DNA of 5,687 nucleotides, taken from assembly GCA_004566265.1 (NCBI GenBank), contig SPLB01000289.1:1-5687 (forward strand). Direction: 5' to 3'. Positions 1 to 5,665 of this stretch are shown here, piece after piece (position 1 is the stretch's first letter; each line of letters begins with the position of its first letter). This stretch comes from Paracoccaceae bacterium (lineage in GTDB: Bacteria > Pseudomonadota > Alphaproteobacteria > Rhodobacterales > Rhodobacteraceae). The notes beneath the pieces were generated by a model that saw only the letters and a program-made list of their open reading frames with translations, did no database searches and was not told where the DNA came from. Both the position numbers and the translations under genes were made by a program.

Positions 1-227
1 AAACCTTCCGCGCCGATACAACCTTTGCCGTAGACCAGGGCGTTGGCATTCCCGATGACAGCGCGGTGGTGATTTCTTCCGAGGGCCTTTTGGGCGGAAA
101 CTTTGTTGAGGTGATGCCGGGCGGTTCGCCCTACAACCTCGAAGCGGGGGACGAGATTACCGATACGCAAGGGGCAGTGAGCTTAATTTCGCTTCTGGTG
201 AAATTCGTCTCCGGCAGCGGAGACTGA
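1..227 (+). CDS. mlaD: MlaD-family (MCE domain) lipid transport protein, C-terminal part
   Basis: This is the 3' end of a gene that begins before the window. The frame runs from base 3 to a TGA at 225-227 and gives 74 residues. The segment IPDDSAVVISSEGLLGGNF, followed by VEVMPGGSP and then GDEITDTQGAVSL, is the end of an MCE domain as found in alphaproteobacterial MlaD proteins. The SEGLLGGNFVE strand and the closing DTQGAVSL segment are the most recognisable parts. In the family, MlaD is anchored in the inner membrane by one N-terminal helix (not in this window) and forms a hexameric periplasmic ring on the MlaFE ABC transporter, which moves phospholipids between the inner and outer membranes. 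The chain ends shortly after the MCE domain (KFVSGSGD). Only 2 nt separate its stop from the DUF2155 gene, so the two are probably co-transcribed and translationally coupled. The family assignment is firm. The exact symbol is by analogy. Confidence 0.85.
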   Translation, partial: TFRADTTFAVDQGVGIPDDSAVVISSEGLLGGNFVEVMPGGSPYNLEAGDEITDTQGAVSLISLLVKFVSGSGD

Positions 228-229
228 TT

Positions 230-709
230 GTGTTTCGACTTGTGTCGCGTTCCGCTTTGGCCTTCTGCGCCGCCCTGGTTGCTCCCGTCGCATGGCCCCC
301 TGCACTGGCGCAGAGCATTGTCGTCGAGGAACTCGACCCGCTGGGGGATGGGCAGGACGATGGTGCACGATTGACGACCTTGCAACCGGCGGAGACAGTA
401 GAGCAGGGGCGTGCAGAAAGCGGCTCATTCGGTGAGCTGAGGGCGCTGGACAAGGTCAATGGCCATACGGAGACCTCTGAACTGTCCGTCGGCGAAACCG
501 TGAGGATGTTTGGGCTGCTCGTCACACTGCATGAATGCCGCTATCCGGCCGACAACCCCACCGGTGACGCTTACGGCTTCGTGACAATTCGCAGCCCACA
601 GTCTGGCTCGGTAAAATTCCAAGGGTGGATGGTTGCATCGAGCCCGGCGCTCAATGCGCTGGATGATAGGCGCTACGACGTCTGGCTGCTGCGCTGCAAA
701 AGCGCCTGA
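230..709 (+). CDS. Secreted DUF2155 domain protein
   Basis: The product is 159 aa. The GTG start at 230 is preceded by GGAG (219-222) with 7 nt spacing, inside the end of mlaD. Residues 1-27 are a signal peptide: R3 and R7, a hydrophobic stretch, and a likely cleavage at ALA|Q (27/28), so the protein is probably periplasmic or membrane-associated. Residues about 28-68 are acidic and low in complexity. Residues about 69-156 form the DUF2155 domain: LDKVNG near 73, then FGLLVTLHEC, and the hallmark GWMVASSPALNAL (132-144) followed by YDVWLLRC. Cys103 and Cys156 could form a disulfide. The usual acidic/HP residues before YDVW are replaced here by DDRR. The biochemical role of DUF2155 is not known to me. 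Its position directly after mlaD suggests an envelope function, which is inference. The last 37 bp overlap the 3' end of aat on the other strand. Confidence 0.88.
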   Translation: MFRLVSRSALAFCAALVAPVAWPPALAQSIVVEELDPLGDGQDDGARLTTLQPAETVEQGRAESGSFGELRALDKVNGHTETSELSVGETVRMFGLLVTLHECRYPADNPTGDAYGFVTIRSPQSGSVKFQGWMVASSPALNALDDRRYDVWLLRCKSA

Positions 710-1314
710 GGACACGGGATGTCGGGGCGCAGAAAATCCCCTTCCATCTGAAGCGCGTCTGTCAGTCGGTGGCGGTATTCTTCACGCGAAATCTCCTCAC
801 CGCCCAAAGAAGCCAGATGTGGTGTGATAAACTGCGTGTCACATAGGCCAAAGCCACTGATGCGCAGCCGATCAATCAGATAAGCTAGCGCTATTTTTGA
901 GGCATCCGTGCGCCGCGAAAACATACTTTCGCCAAAGAACGCGCCGCCCAGCGACACGCCATAGACCCCGCCCACCAGATCCTGCCCGTCCCAAACTTCG
1001 AGCGAGTGGGCAAAGCCAAGGGTGTGCAATTCCAGGTAGCGATCAAAGATTTCGTCATTGATCCAGGTTTCTTCCCGGTCGGCGCAGCCTTCGACGACGG
1101 CAGTGAAATCGGAATTGATTCTGATCTTATGGGCGCCCTTGCGAATGCGCTTGGCCAGTGACTTCGAAATGTGGAACCTGTCCAGCGGGAGAATGCCGCG
1201 GAACTTTGGATCAACCCAGAACACCCCATCGGAGTCGCGTGTCTCTGCCATGGGAAAGACGCCGCTGGCGTAAGCATGCAGAAGAAGGTCGGCTGAAAGC
1301 TCCATATTTTTCAT
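673..1314 (-). CDS. aat: Leucyl/phenylalanyl-tRNA–protein transferase
   Basis: The product is 213 aa, close to the usual alphaproteobacterial length. Family motifs occur in order: LLLHAYASGVFPMAE (about 10-24), FWVDPKFRGILPLDRFHIS (about 32-50), the central TWINDEIFDRYLELHTLGFAHS and VEVW-like SLEVW block (about 82-108), LVGGVYGVSLGGAFFGESMFSR (about 112-133), then ASKIAL and a C-terminal CDTQFITPHLASLGG. Aat transfers Leu or Phe from charged tRNA to proteins with N-terminal Lys or Arg in the cytosol, marking them for ClpS/ClpAP degradation (bacterial N-degron pathway). Two starts are possible, ATG 1314 or ATG 1305 (Met4). Neither has a visible Shine-Dalgarno sequence. The gene begins 13 nt after a terminator stem that follows accC. 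Its 3' end runs 37 bp into the DUF2155 gene in convergent orientation, so the last dozen residues (LLQRSSQTS end) are encoded opposite the conserved end of that protein. Confidence 0.93.
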   Translation of the reverse strand: MKNMELSADLLLHAYASGVFPMAETRDSDGVFWVDPKFRGILPLDRFHISKSLAKRIRKGAHKIRINSDFTAVVEGCADREETWINDEIFDRYLELHTLGFAHSLEVWDGQDLVGGVYGVSLGGAFFGESMFSRRTDASKIALAYLIDRLRISGFGLCDTQFITPHLASLGGEEISREEYRHRLTDALQMEGDFLRPDIPCPQALLQRSSQTS

Positions 1315-1321
1315 TTAGCAC

Positions 1322-1360
1322 AAAAGCAAAAGGGCGACAGCCTCAGCTTCGCCCTTTTTT
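1322..1360. terminator. Bidirectional intrinsic terminator between accC and aat
   Basis: The arms AAAAGGGCGA (1328-1337) and TCGCCCTTTT (1349-1358) are a perfect 10-bp inverted repeat. The loop can pair further, AGC with GCT around a CTCA tetraloop, leaving one bulged C. On the + strand the stem runs into TTTTTT (1355-1360). On the - strand it runs into TTTTGCTTTT. The hairpin begins 24-26 nt after the accC stop and so can end the accBC transcript. In the other direction it is the first good terminator downstream of the mlaD–DUF2155 transcript, on the far side of aat. Confidence 0.8.
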
Positions 1361-1384
1361 CAATTGCTTACTAACGACACGTTC

Positions 1385-2734
1385 TTATTCGGGGAACGTG
1401 CGGTCCAGCCATTTTTCCAGCCAGTGGATATTGTAGTTGCCGGTCAGCACGTCTTCTTCCTGCACCAGCAGCTCGAACAATGGGGTGGAGCTGTCGATGC
1501 CATCAATAATCATTTCACCCAGCGAACGTGATAGACGCGCCAGGGCCTCGGGACGGTCGCGGCCATGTACGATCAGCTTGCCGATCAGACTGTCGTAGTA
1601 AGGCGGGATGGAATAACCGTCATAGAGCGCCGAATCCATGCGGACACCCAGGCCACCGGGCGCATGGTAGGCGGTCACTTTGCCCGGGCAGGGCGCAAAG
1701 TTCGGCAGACGCTCGGCGTTGATTCGAACCTCGATGGCATGGCCGTTGATTTCCAAATCTTCCTGTTTGAACGACAGCGGCATACCAGAGGCGACGCGGA
1801 TTTGTTCCCGCACGAGATCCTGCCCAAAAATCGCCTCTGTGACTGGGTGTTCCACCTGCAGACGGGTGTTCATTTCGATGAAATAGAACTCGCCATCCTC
1901 ATAGAGGAATTCGATGGTGCCCGCACCGGAGTAGCCCATTTTACCAATCGCATCGGCACAGATTTTGCCGATCTTGGCGCGCTCTTCCGGGGAGATGCAG
2001 GGGCCGGGGGCTTCTTCAAACACCTTCTGGTGGCGACGCTGCAGCGAACAATCGCGCTCGCCTAGGTGCACACCGTTGCCTTTGCCATCGCCAAAGACCT
2101 GAATCTCGATGTGACGCGGACGCTGAAGGTATTTCTCCATGTACACTTCGTCGTTGCCGAAGGCGGCTTTGCCTTCGGAACGGGCAGTGCGGAAGGCCAC
2201 TTCCAGCTCGTCCTCCGAGAGGGCCACTTTCATGCCACGGCCACCACCACCGGCGGTTGCCTTTATGATGACCGGATAGCCCATGTCAGCCGCGACTTTC
2301 TTCGCGGTTTCATAGTCCGGCACACCACCGTCAGAACCCGGAACGCAAGGAATGCCCAGCGCTTTTGCGGTGTCTTTTGCGGTGATCTTATCGCCCATCT
2401 GGCGGATGTGCGCTGCAGAAGGGCCAATAAAGGTCAGGTCGTGGTCTTCGACGATCTGCACAAAGTTGGCATTCTCTGACAGGAAGCCATAGCCAGGGTG
2501 AATCGCCTGTGCGCCAGTGATTTCACAGGCCGAGATGATCGCGGGGATGGACAGATAGCTTTGCGCGGAGGACGGCGGACCAATGCAGACGCTTTCGTCG
2601 GCCATACGCACATGCATAGCGTCGCTGTCAGCGGTCGAGTGCACGGCCACTGATTTGATGCCCATTTCCCGGCAGGCGCGAATGACCCTAAGGGCGATCT
2701 CGCCACGGTTGGCAATCAGGATTTTGTCAAACAT
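1385..2734 (-). CDS. accC: Biotin carboxylase subunit of acetyl-CoA carboxylase
   Basis: The product is 449 aa, the same length as E. coli AccC. It carries out the ATP-dependent carboxylation of the biotin on AccB, the first half-reaction of malonyl-CoA synthesis, in the cytosol. N-terminal domain: [17 protein letters not shown] at 4-20, and [11 protein letters not shown] at 79-89. ATP-grasp domain: K116, K158, and the glycine-rich GGGGRGM loop at 162-168. Catalytic and metal-binding residues: K237 (RRHQKV), E275, E287, N289, R291 and E295 in [14 protein letters not shown], and R337 in EVRINAE. All the key residues I checked are intact. The segment after INAE reads [11 protein letters not shown] instead of the enterobacterial DPNTFLPSPGK; I recall similar sequences in Rhodobacteraceae. 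ATG 2734 has GGGGAG 8 nt upstream, and the gap to accB is 14 nt, so accB and accC form one operon. A terminator follows the stop. Confidence 0.98.
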   Translation of the reverse strand: MFDKILIANRGEIALRVIRACREMGIKSVAVHSTADSDAMHVRMADESVCIGPPSSAQSYLSIPAIISACEITGAQAIHPGYGFLSENANFVQIVEDHDLTFIGPSAAHIRQMGDKITAKDTAKALGIPCVPGSDGGVPDYETAKKVAADMGYPVIIKATAGGGGRGMKVALSEDELEVAFRTARSEGKAAFGNDEVYMEKYLQRPRHIEIQVFGDGKGNGVHLGERDCSLQRRHQKVFEEAPGPCISPEERAKIGKICADAIGKMGYSGAGTIEFLYEDGEFYFIEMNTRLQVEHPVTEAIFGQDLVREQIRVASGMPLSFKQEDLEINGHAIEVRINAERLPNFAPCPGKVTAYHAPGGLGVRMDSALYDGYSIPPYYDSLIGKLIVHGRDRPEALARLSRSLGEMIIDGIDSSTPLFELLVQEEDVLTGNYNIHWLEKWLDRTFPE

Positions 2735-2748
2735 CTGGGTTGCTCCCC

Positions 2749-3246
2749 TTACTCGAGGATAACCAGCGGCGTTCCGAACTCAACCGCGGCGCCGTCTTCA
2801 ATAAGAATGCGCTTTACGGTGCCCGACTTGGGAGAGGGGATGTGGTTCATGGTCTTCATGGCTTCCACGATTAGCAGGGTGTCGCCTTCCTTAACCTGTT
2901 GACCAACCGAAATAAAGGAAGCCGAACCCGGTTCCGGCTGCAAATATGCCGTGCCTACCATAGGGGAGGCCACTGCGCCCGGGTGCGATGCGGGATCTTC
3001 GTTTGCGGCGACCGGTGCGGCCGCAACGGGGGCAGCTGCAGGTTCGGTTGCAGCAACAGGCGCGCTTGTTGGGACTTGGACTTGGGCCGGTGCGGCCACG
3101 GCGGTTTGGCGGGACACACGCACGTTCAGGCTATCGTCATCGCCGTATTCGCGTTTAACCTGAAGTTCGGTCAGGTCGTTTTCGCGCAGCAGCTCGGCCA
3201 GAGCCTTGATGAATGCCACGTCTGCGTCATGTGCTTTGTTTGTCAT
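2749..3246 (-). CDS. accB: Biotin carboxyl carrier protein of acetyl-CoA carboxylase
   Basis: The product is 165 aa. It carries the biotin that shuttles CO2 from AccC to the carboxyltransferase AccAD. Residues about 7-45 are the N-terminal helical/β region ([19 protein letters not shown], then LNVRVSR). Residues about 47-90 are a flexible Ala/Pro/Val-rich linker. Residues about 91-165 are the biotinyl domain. The domain has [15 protein letters not shown] (the 'thumb' region typical of AccB), [15 protein letters not shown] with biotinylated Lys131, and the C-terminal hairpin ending FGTPLVILE. The start is ATG 3246, chosen because GAGGAAG lies immediately upstream and because [16 protein letters not shown] matches the expected N-terminus. 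The frame stays open for another 62 codons upstream, but that part resembles no AccB and has no ribosome binding site. accC follows after 14 nt. A probable promoter, a dyad and a hairpin lie in the 189 bp upstream. Confidence 0.96.
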   Translation of the reverse strand: MTNKAHDADVAFIKALAELLRENDLTELQVKREYGDDDSLNVRVSRQTAVAAPAQVQVPTSAPVAATEPAAAPVAAAPVAANEDPASHPGAVASPMVGTAYLQPEPGSASFISVGQQVKEGDTLLIVEAMKTMNHIPSPKSGTVKRILIEDGAAVEFGTPLVILE

Positions 3247-3249
3247 TTT

Positions 3250-3256
3250 CTTCCTC
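3250..3256 (-). promoter_or_regulatory. Ribosome binding site of accB
   Basis: GAGGAAG on the - strand ends 3 nt before ATG 3246, with the GAGGA core 5 nt away. It decides the accB start against the longer open frame. Confidence 0.75.
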
Positions 3257-3270
3257 GGCAGAGTCCAGAT

Positions 3271-3290
3271 GGCCCGGTTGCCTCCGGGCC
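3271..3290 (-). other. GC-rich hairpin in the accB 5' leader
   Basis: GGCCCGG (3271-3277) and CCGGGCC (3284-3290) are perfect 7-bp complementary arms around a 6-nt loop. An outer TCC/GGA pair is possible across an asymmetric bulge. The hairpin lies 24 nt upstream of the accB start, between the predicted transcription start and the ribosome binding site. No T-run follows on either strand, so it is not an intrinsic terminator. It may stabilise the leader mRNA or serve as a regulatory structure. The structure is seen in the sequence; its function is unknown. Confidence 0.55.
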
Positions 3291-3302
3291 GGAATTTTCC
3301 AG

Positions 3303-3329
3303 CCTTATAGGCCATGGATGACCATAAGG
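3303..3329. promoter_or_regulatory. Imperfect 27-bp dyad, candidate operator upstream of accB
   Basis: CCTTAT (3303-3308) and ATAAGG (3324-3329) are perfect inverted arms. Inside them GG/CC (3310-3311 with 3322-3323) and CA/TG also pair, with one bulge and one mismatch. The dyad fills the spacer and part of both hexamers of the predicted accB promoter. That placement would suit a repressor. No specific regulator can be named from the sequence. Confidence 0.35.
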
Positions 3330-3332
3330 AAA
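3304..3332 (-). promoter_or_regulatory. Candidate σ70-type promoter for accBC
   Basis: On the - strand the -10 candidate TATAAG (3304-3309) matches TATAAT at five of six positions. It is separated by exactly 17 nt from a weak -35 candidate, TTTCCT (3327-3332), which matches at three of six. The predicted start would lie near 3295-3298, giving a leader of about 50 nt that includes the hairpin at 3271-3290. This is a reading by eye. A weak alternative (TTGCAA with TGTTAG, 19-nt spacer) lies further upstream. Confidence 0.3.
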
Positions 3333-3435
3333 GCGGGCTCGTAAACGATGCTAACATGGTGACAGTTGGCACTATTTGCAATGATCGATTGCGGGAAAGG
3401 GCGGCTTGTATGCTGGGTGAGTAGACGGCCACAAC

Positions 3436-3993
3436 TCAAAGAGGCATGCCAGAGAGTTTTGCCACAAGTTCAGGTAGTTTGCGTGCCTCGAATTTCTCCA
3501 ACAGGCGCGCGCGATGCGTTTCGACTGTGCGGTACGATAAGTCGAGCTGGCGTCCGATTTCCTTCGCGGAGAGACCTCTGGCCGTCAAAATGGCAACTTC
3601 TCGTTCGCGTGCGCTCAGAGCGACCACGGGGCGTTCGCTGGACAGATCGGAAAAGGCCCAGACACCGGTTTTGAACGGATCGTCCCGCGTCAGCGAGCGT
3701 CCGCACACACGACACCAGAACAACTGCCCATCCTCGCGTTTCATGATCCGCTCATCATGATAGAGGCTATGCCGCGCGTCACTCAGTCGGAGCACCTCAC
3801 CGATGCGGTTGTAATCTTCGGTGCTGGGATAGAAATCGGCAATAGGGCGGTTCAACAGAGCCCCGACCTCGGTGCCAAACGTTGTGGCGAACTGCCGGTT
3901 GCATCTGCGGATGATCCGGTGGTCTAGAACGGCTAGTCCGAGCGGTGCATGGTCAAAGGCTAGCTCGGCAATCGGATCGGTGTTTGACGTCAT
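3436..3993 (-). CDS. PAS domain–LuxR-type HTH transcriptional regulator
   Basis: The product is 185 aa. Residues about 9-117 form a PAS sensor domain: AFDHAPLGLAVLDHRIIRRCNRQF resembles the PAS N-terminal strand pair and NxxF helix, and KREDGQLFWCRVCGRSL resembles its later β-strands. Residues about 125-185 form a LuxR/FixJ-type helix-turn-helix: LSAREREVAILTARGLSAKEIG, then SYRTVETHRARLLEKF. There is no receiver domain, no transmembrane segment and no kinase gene next door, so it is probably a cytoplasmic one-component regulator that senses its signal through PAS. The ligand is unknown. C94 and C97 form a CxxC inside PAS. ATG 3993 is chosen because the PAS domain starts there. Its only purine-rich site, GGAAGG, abuts the ATG, which is closer than usual. 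The frame is open further upstream, but that part overlaps the terminator and the livF-like gene. The target genes are unknown; the importer operon or accBC are the adjacent candidates. Confidence 0.85.
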   Translation of the reverse strand: MTSNTDPIAELAFDHAPLGLAVLDHRIIRRCNRQFATTFGTEVGALLNRPIADFYPSTEDYNRIGEVLRLSDARHSLYHDERIMKREDGQLFWCRVCGRSLTRDDPFKTGVWAFSDLSSERPVVALSAREREVAILTARGLSAKEIGRQLDLSYRTVETHRARLLEKFEARKLPELVAKLSGMPL

Positions 3994-4024
3994 CCTTCCA
4001 GATAACCGCGAAGTTACTTGCGAG

Positions 4025-4061
4025 AAAAGAAAAAAGTGCCCCCTATGTAAGTGGGGGGCGC
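4025..4061 (-). terminator. Intrinsic terminator after the livF-like gene
   Basis: On the - strand GCCCCC (from 4059-4054) pairs with GGGGGC (from 4043-4038) around a 10-nt loop, with one more G-C pair outside a single mismatch. It is followed by TTTTTTCTTTT (4035-4025). It lies about 65 nt downstream of the livF stop and fits the end of the importer operon. Only about 30 nt then remain before the PAS–LuxR start codon. Confidence 0.8.
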
Positions 4062-4126
4062 TCGGAAGGCCTGAAAAAAGGGCAACATATTGACTTTTAT
4101 GCACATTCCGGTTTGGAGAGCTGTCT

Positions 4127-4882
4127 TCAAATCGCCAGATATTCAGCGCGCAGTTCCTCGTTTTCCAGGACCTCGGCGGCTGTACCGTCAAAGACAATCC
4201 CCCCGGTGTCGAGGATGACCGCCCGGTCGGCCAATTCCAGCGCACGCACAGCGTTTTGTTCAACCAGAATGGTGGTCATGCCCTGTTCTTTTATGTGGAT
4301 AAGTGTCTTCTCAATCTCGTCCACGATCACCGGCGCGAGACCCTCGTAGGGTTCATCCAGAAGCAGCACTTTGATGTCGCGTGCCAAAGCCCGCGCAATG
4401 GCCAGCATCTGTTGTTCCCCGCCTGATAACGTGACACCTTCCTGTTTGCGGCGCTCGCCCAGACGCGGGAATAAATTGTAAAGGCGGTCAAGTGACCAAC
4501 CTATAGGCGGTGCGATTTGAGCCAGTTGGAGGTTTTCCTCGACCGTGAGGCCGGGGATAATGCGGCGATCTTCGGGGACAAGGCCAAGACCCGAGGCCGC
4601 AGCTTCGTGGGCCTCCATCAGATGCAGGGGCTGATGATCGAGCCAGATTTCACCTTGTGTCACCAAAGGGCTGCCGGTGCGCGCGATTGACCGCAGCGTC
4701 GAGGTTTTGCCCGCGCCATTGCGGCCCAGAAGGGCAAGAATCTCGCCCTCGTGAACGTTAAAGGTTATGCCTTGTACAATGTAGCTTTCGCCGTAATAGG
4801 CGTGCATGTCCCAGACGGACAAAAAGGCCGGCGCCGTGCTGGCTTGATTGGCGTTTTTCGAGAAATCCGTTTTCACATTCAT
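4127..4882 (-). CDS. LivF-type ABC importer ATPase (branched-chain amino acid/HAAT family)
   Basis: The product is 251 aa. It is one of two cytoplasmic ATPases powering a HAAT-type importer. Motifs: Walker A GRNGAGKT at 53-60, the LivF-characteristic VPEDRRI at 102-108 in the Q-loop region, LTVEENL at 112-118, signature LSGGEQQ at 152-158, Walker B VLLLDEP at 172-178, and LVEQN at 206-210. As in LivF proteins, the switch-region histidine is replaced (EQN). The chain carries about 18 polar residues before the start of the canonical domain (FLSVWDMHAYYG). The start ATG 4882 is nevertheless supported by AGAGGAAA about 10 nt upstream. The gap to the livG-like gene is 15 nt. A strong terminator follows, so this is the last gene of the operon. 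The substrate cannot be read from the ATPase: branched-chain amino acids, urea, amides and other compounds are all carried by this family. Confidence 0.92.
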   Translation of the reverse strand: MNVKTDFSKNANQASTAPAFLSVWDMHAYYGESYIVQGITFNVHEGEILALLGRNGAGKTSTLRSIARTGSPLVTQGEIWLDHQPLHLMEAHEAAASGLGLVPEDRRIIPGLTVEENLQLAQIAPPIGWSLDRLYNLFPRLGERRKQEGVTLSGGEQQMLAIARALARDIKVLLLDEPYEGLAPVIVDEIEKTLIHIKEQGMTTILVEQNAVRALELADRAVILDTGGIVFDGTAAEVLENEELRAEYLAI

Positions 4883-4897
4883 AATTTTGGTTTCCTC

Positions 4898-5653
4898 TTA
4901 CGCCGTTTCGCCAAGATACGCTTCGCGTACTTTCGGGTTGCCACGGATGTTTTCAGGATCGTCTTCAACCAGCGGCGTGCCCTGTGCCAGAACGGTGATC
5001 CGATTGGCGAGGGAGAATACCACATGCATGTCGTGTTCGATGATTGCGATAGTGATATCGCGCTGCTCAGAGATTTCCTTCAGCAGGTCGATGGTGTTGT
5101 TGGTATCTGCCCGCGCCATGCCAGCTGTTGGTTCATCCAACAGCAGAAGGCGCGGTTCTTGGGACAGGCACATGCCAATCTCAAGGCGACGTTTATCCCC
5201 GCGCGACAACGCGGCCGCATGCATGTGCCGCTTGTCGGCCATGTTCATCTCTTCCAGCATGCGCTCGGCTCTCTCCAGCACGTCTTTCTGGGACATCACG
5301 TCGGAGAACGCATTGAGATCAAAAGCCCCGTCCCGCTCGGCAAAGCAGGGGATCATCATGTTTTCCAGAACACTCAGATCGCCAAAGATCTCGGGCGTTT
5401 GAAACACGCGCGAGATGCCCATCTGGTTGATCTCGTAGGGCGCACGGCCCAGCACGGATTGCCCGTCAAACATGACAGAACCCGTGTCTGGGATCAGCTT
5501 GCCCACCAGACAGTTCAGAAGGGTGGATTTGCCGGCTCCATTGGGGCCGATAATGGCGTGAACCGAATTTTCTTTTATGGACAGGTTCACGTCCGAGAGC
5601 GCTTGCAGACCGCCGAAGCGCTTGCCGACGTTTTTGACTTCGAGAATACCCAT
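4898..5653 (-). CDS. LivG-type ABC importer ATPase (branched-chain amino acid/HAAT family)
   Basis: The product is 251 aa. It is the partner ATPase of the livF-like protein. Motifs: KRFGGLQALSDVNLSI near 11-26, Walker A GPNGAGKS at 36-43, Q-loop RVFQTPEIF with Q85, signature LSRGDKRRLEI at 149-159, Walker B LLLLDEPTAGMA at 169-180, switch histidine H207 in IIEHDMHVVFSLA, and C-terminal VREAYLGE. The REAYLGE tail, the EHDM motif and the short Q-loop block are typical of LivG/UrtD-like proteins. The signature differs from LSGGQ (third residue Arg, fifth Asp). ATG 5653 has AAGGAG 8 nt upstream, overlapping the stop codon of the gene before it. The substrate is not determinable from this protein. 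Binding-protein and permease genes are expected beyond the right edge. Confidence 0.93.
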   Translation of the reverse strand: MGILEVKNVGKRFGGLQALSDVNLSIKENSVHAIIGPNGAGKSTLLNCLVGKLIPDTGSVMFDGQSVLGRAPYEINQMGISRVFQTPEIFGDLSVLENMMIPCFAERDGAFDLNAFSDVMSQKDVLERAERMLEEMNMADKRHMHAAALSRGDKRRLEIGMCLSQEPRLLLLDEPTAGMARADTNNTIDLLKEISEQRDITIAIIEHDMHVVFSLANRITVLAQGTPLVEDDPENIRGNPKVREAYLGETA

Positions 5654-5665
5654 CGCGCGCGCTCC

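Noticed and set aside
257..280. Possible lipoprotein signal (LAFC) in the DUF2155 protein
   Set aside because: Phe before the Cys does not fit a lipobox, and the Cys lies inside the hydrophobic core. A normal ALA|Q cleavage site follows.
1565..2479. Long open frame on the + strand opposite accC, interrupted by a single stop at 2063-2065
   Set aside because: It lies wholly antisense to a perfectly conserved accC, and its translation shows no domain. It is a by-product of GC-rich codon use.
3378..3392. Small inverted repeat GCAAT/ATTGC around GATCG upstream of accB
   Set aside because: The arms are only 5 bp, with no link to a clear promoter. It is expected by chance in a region of this size.
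3247..3432. 62-codon upstream extension of the accB frame
   Set aside because: It resembles no known AccB N-terminus and has no ribosome binding site, whereas ATG 3246 has a good one. It would also swallow the hairpin and the promoter candidate.
4071..4090. Run of T on the - strand (opposite 4074-4079) as a first terminator after the livF-like gene
   Set aside because: No complementary arm to GCCC is found upstream on the - strand. The true hairpin is at 4036-4061.
3994..4263. 90-codon upstream extension of the PAS–LuxR frame
   Set aside because: It reads across the terminator and overlaps the livF-like 3' end in another frame. The sequence is not PAS-like.
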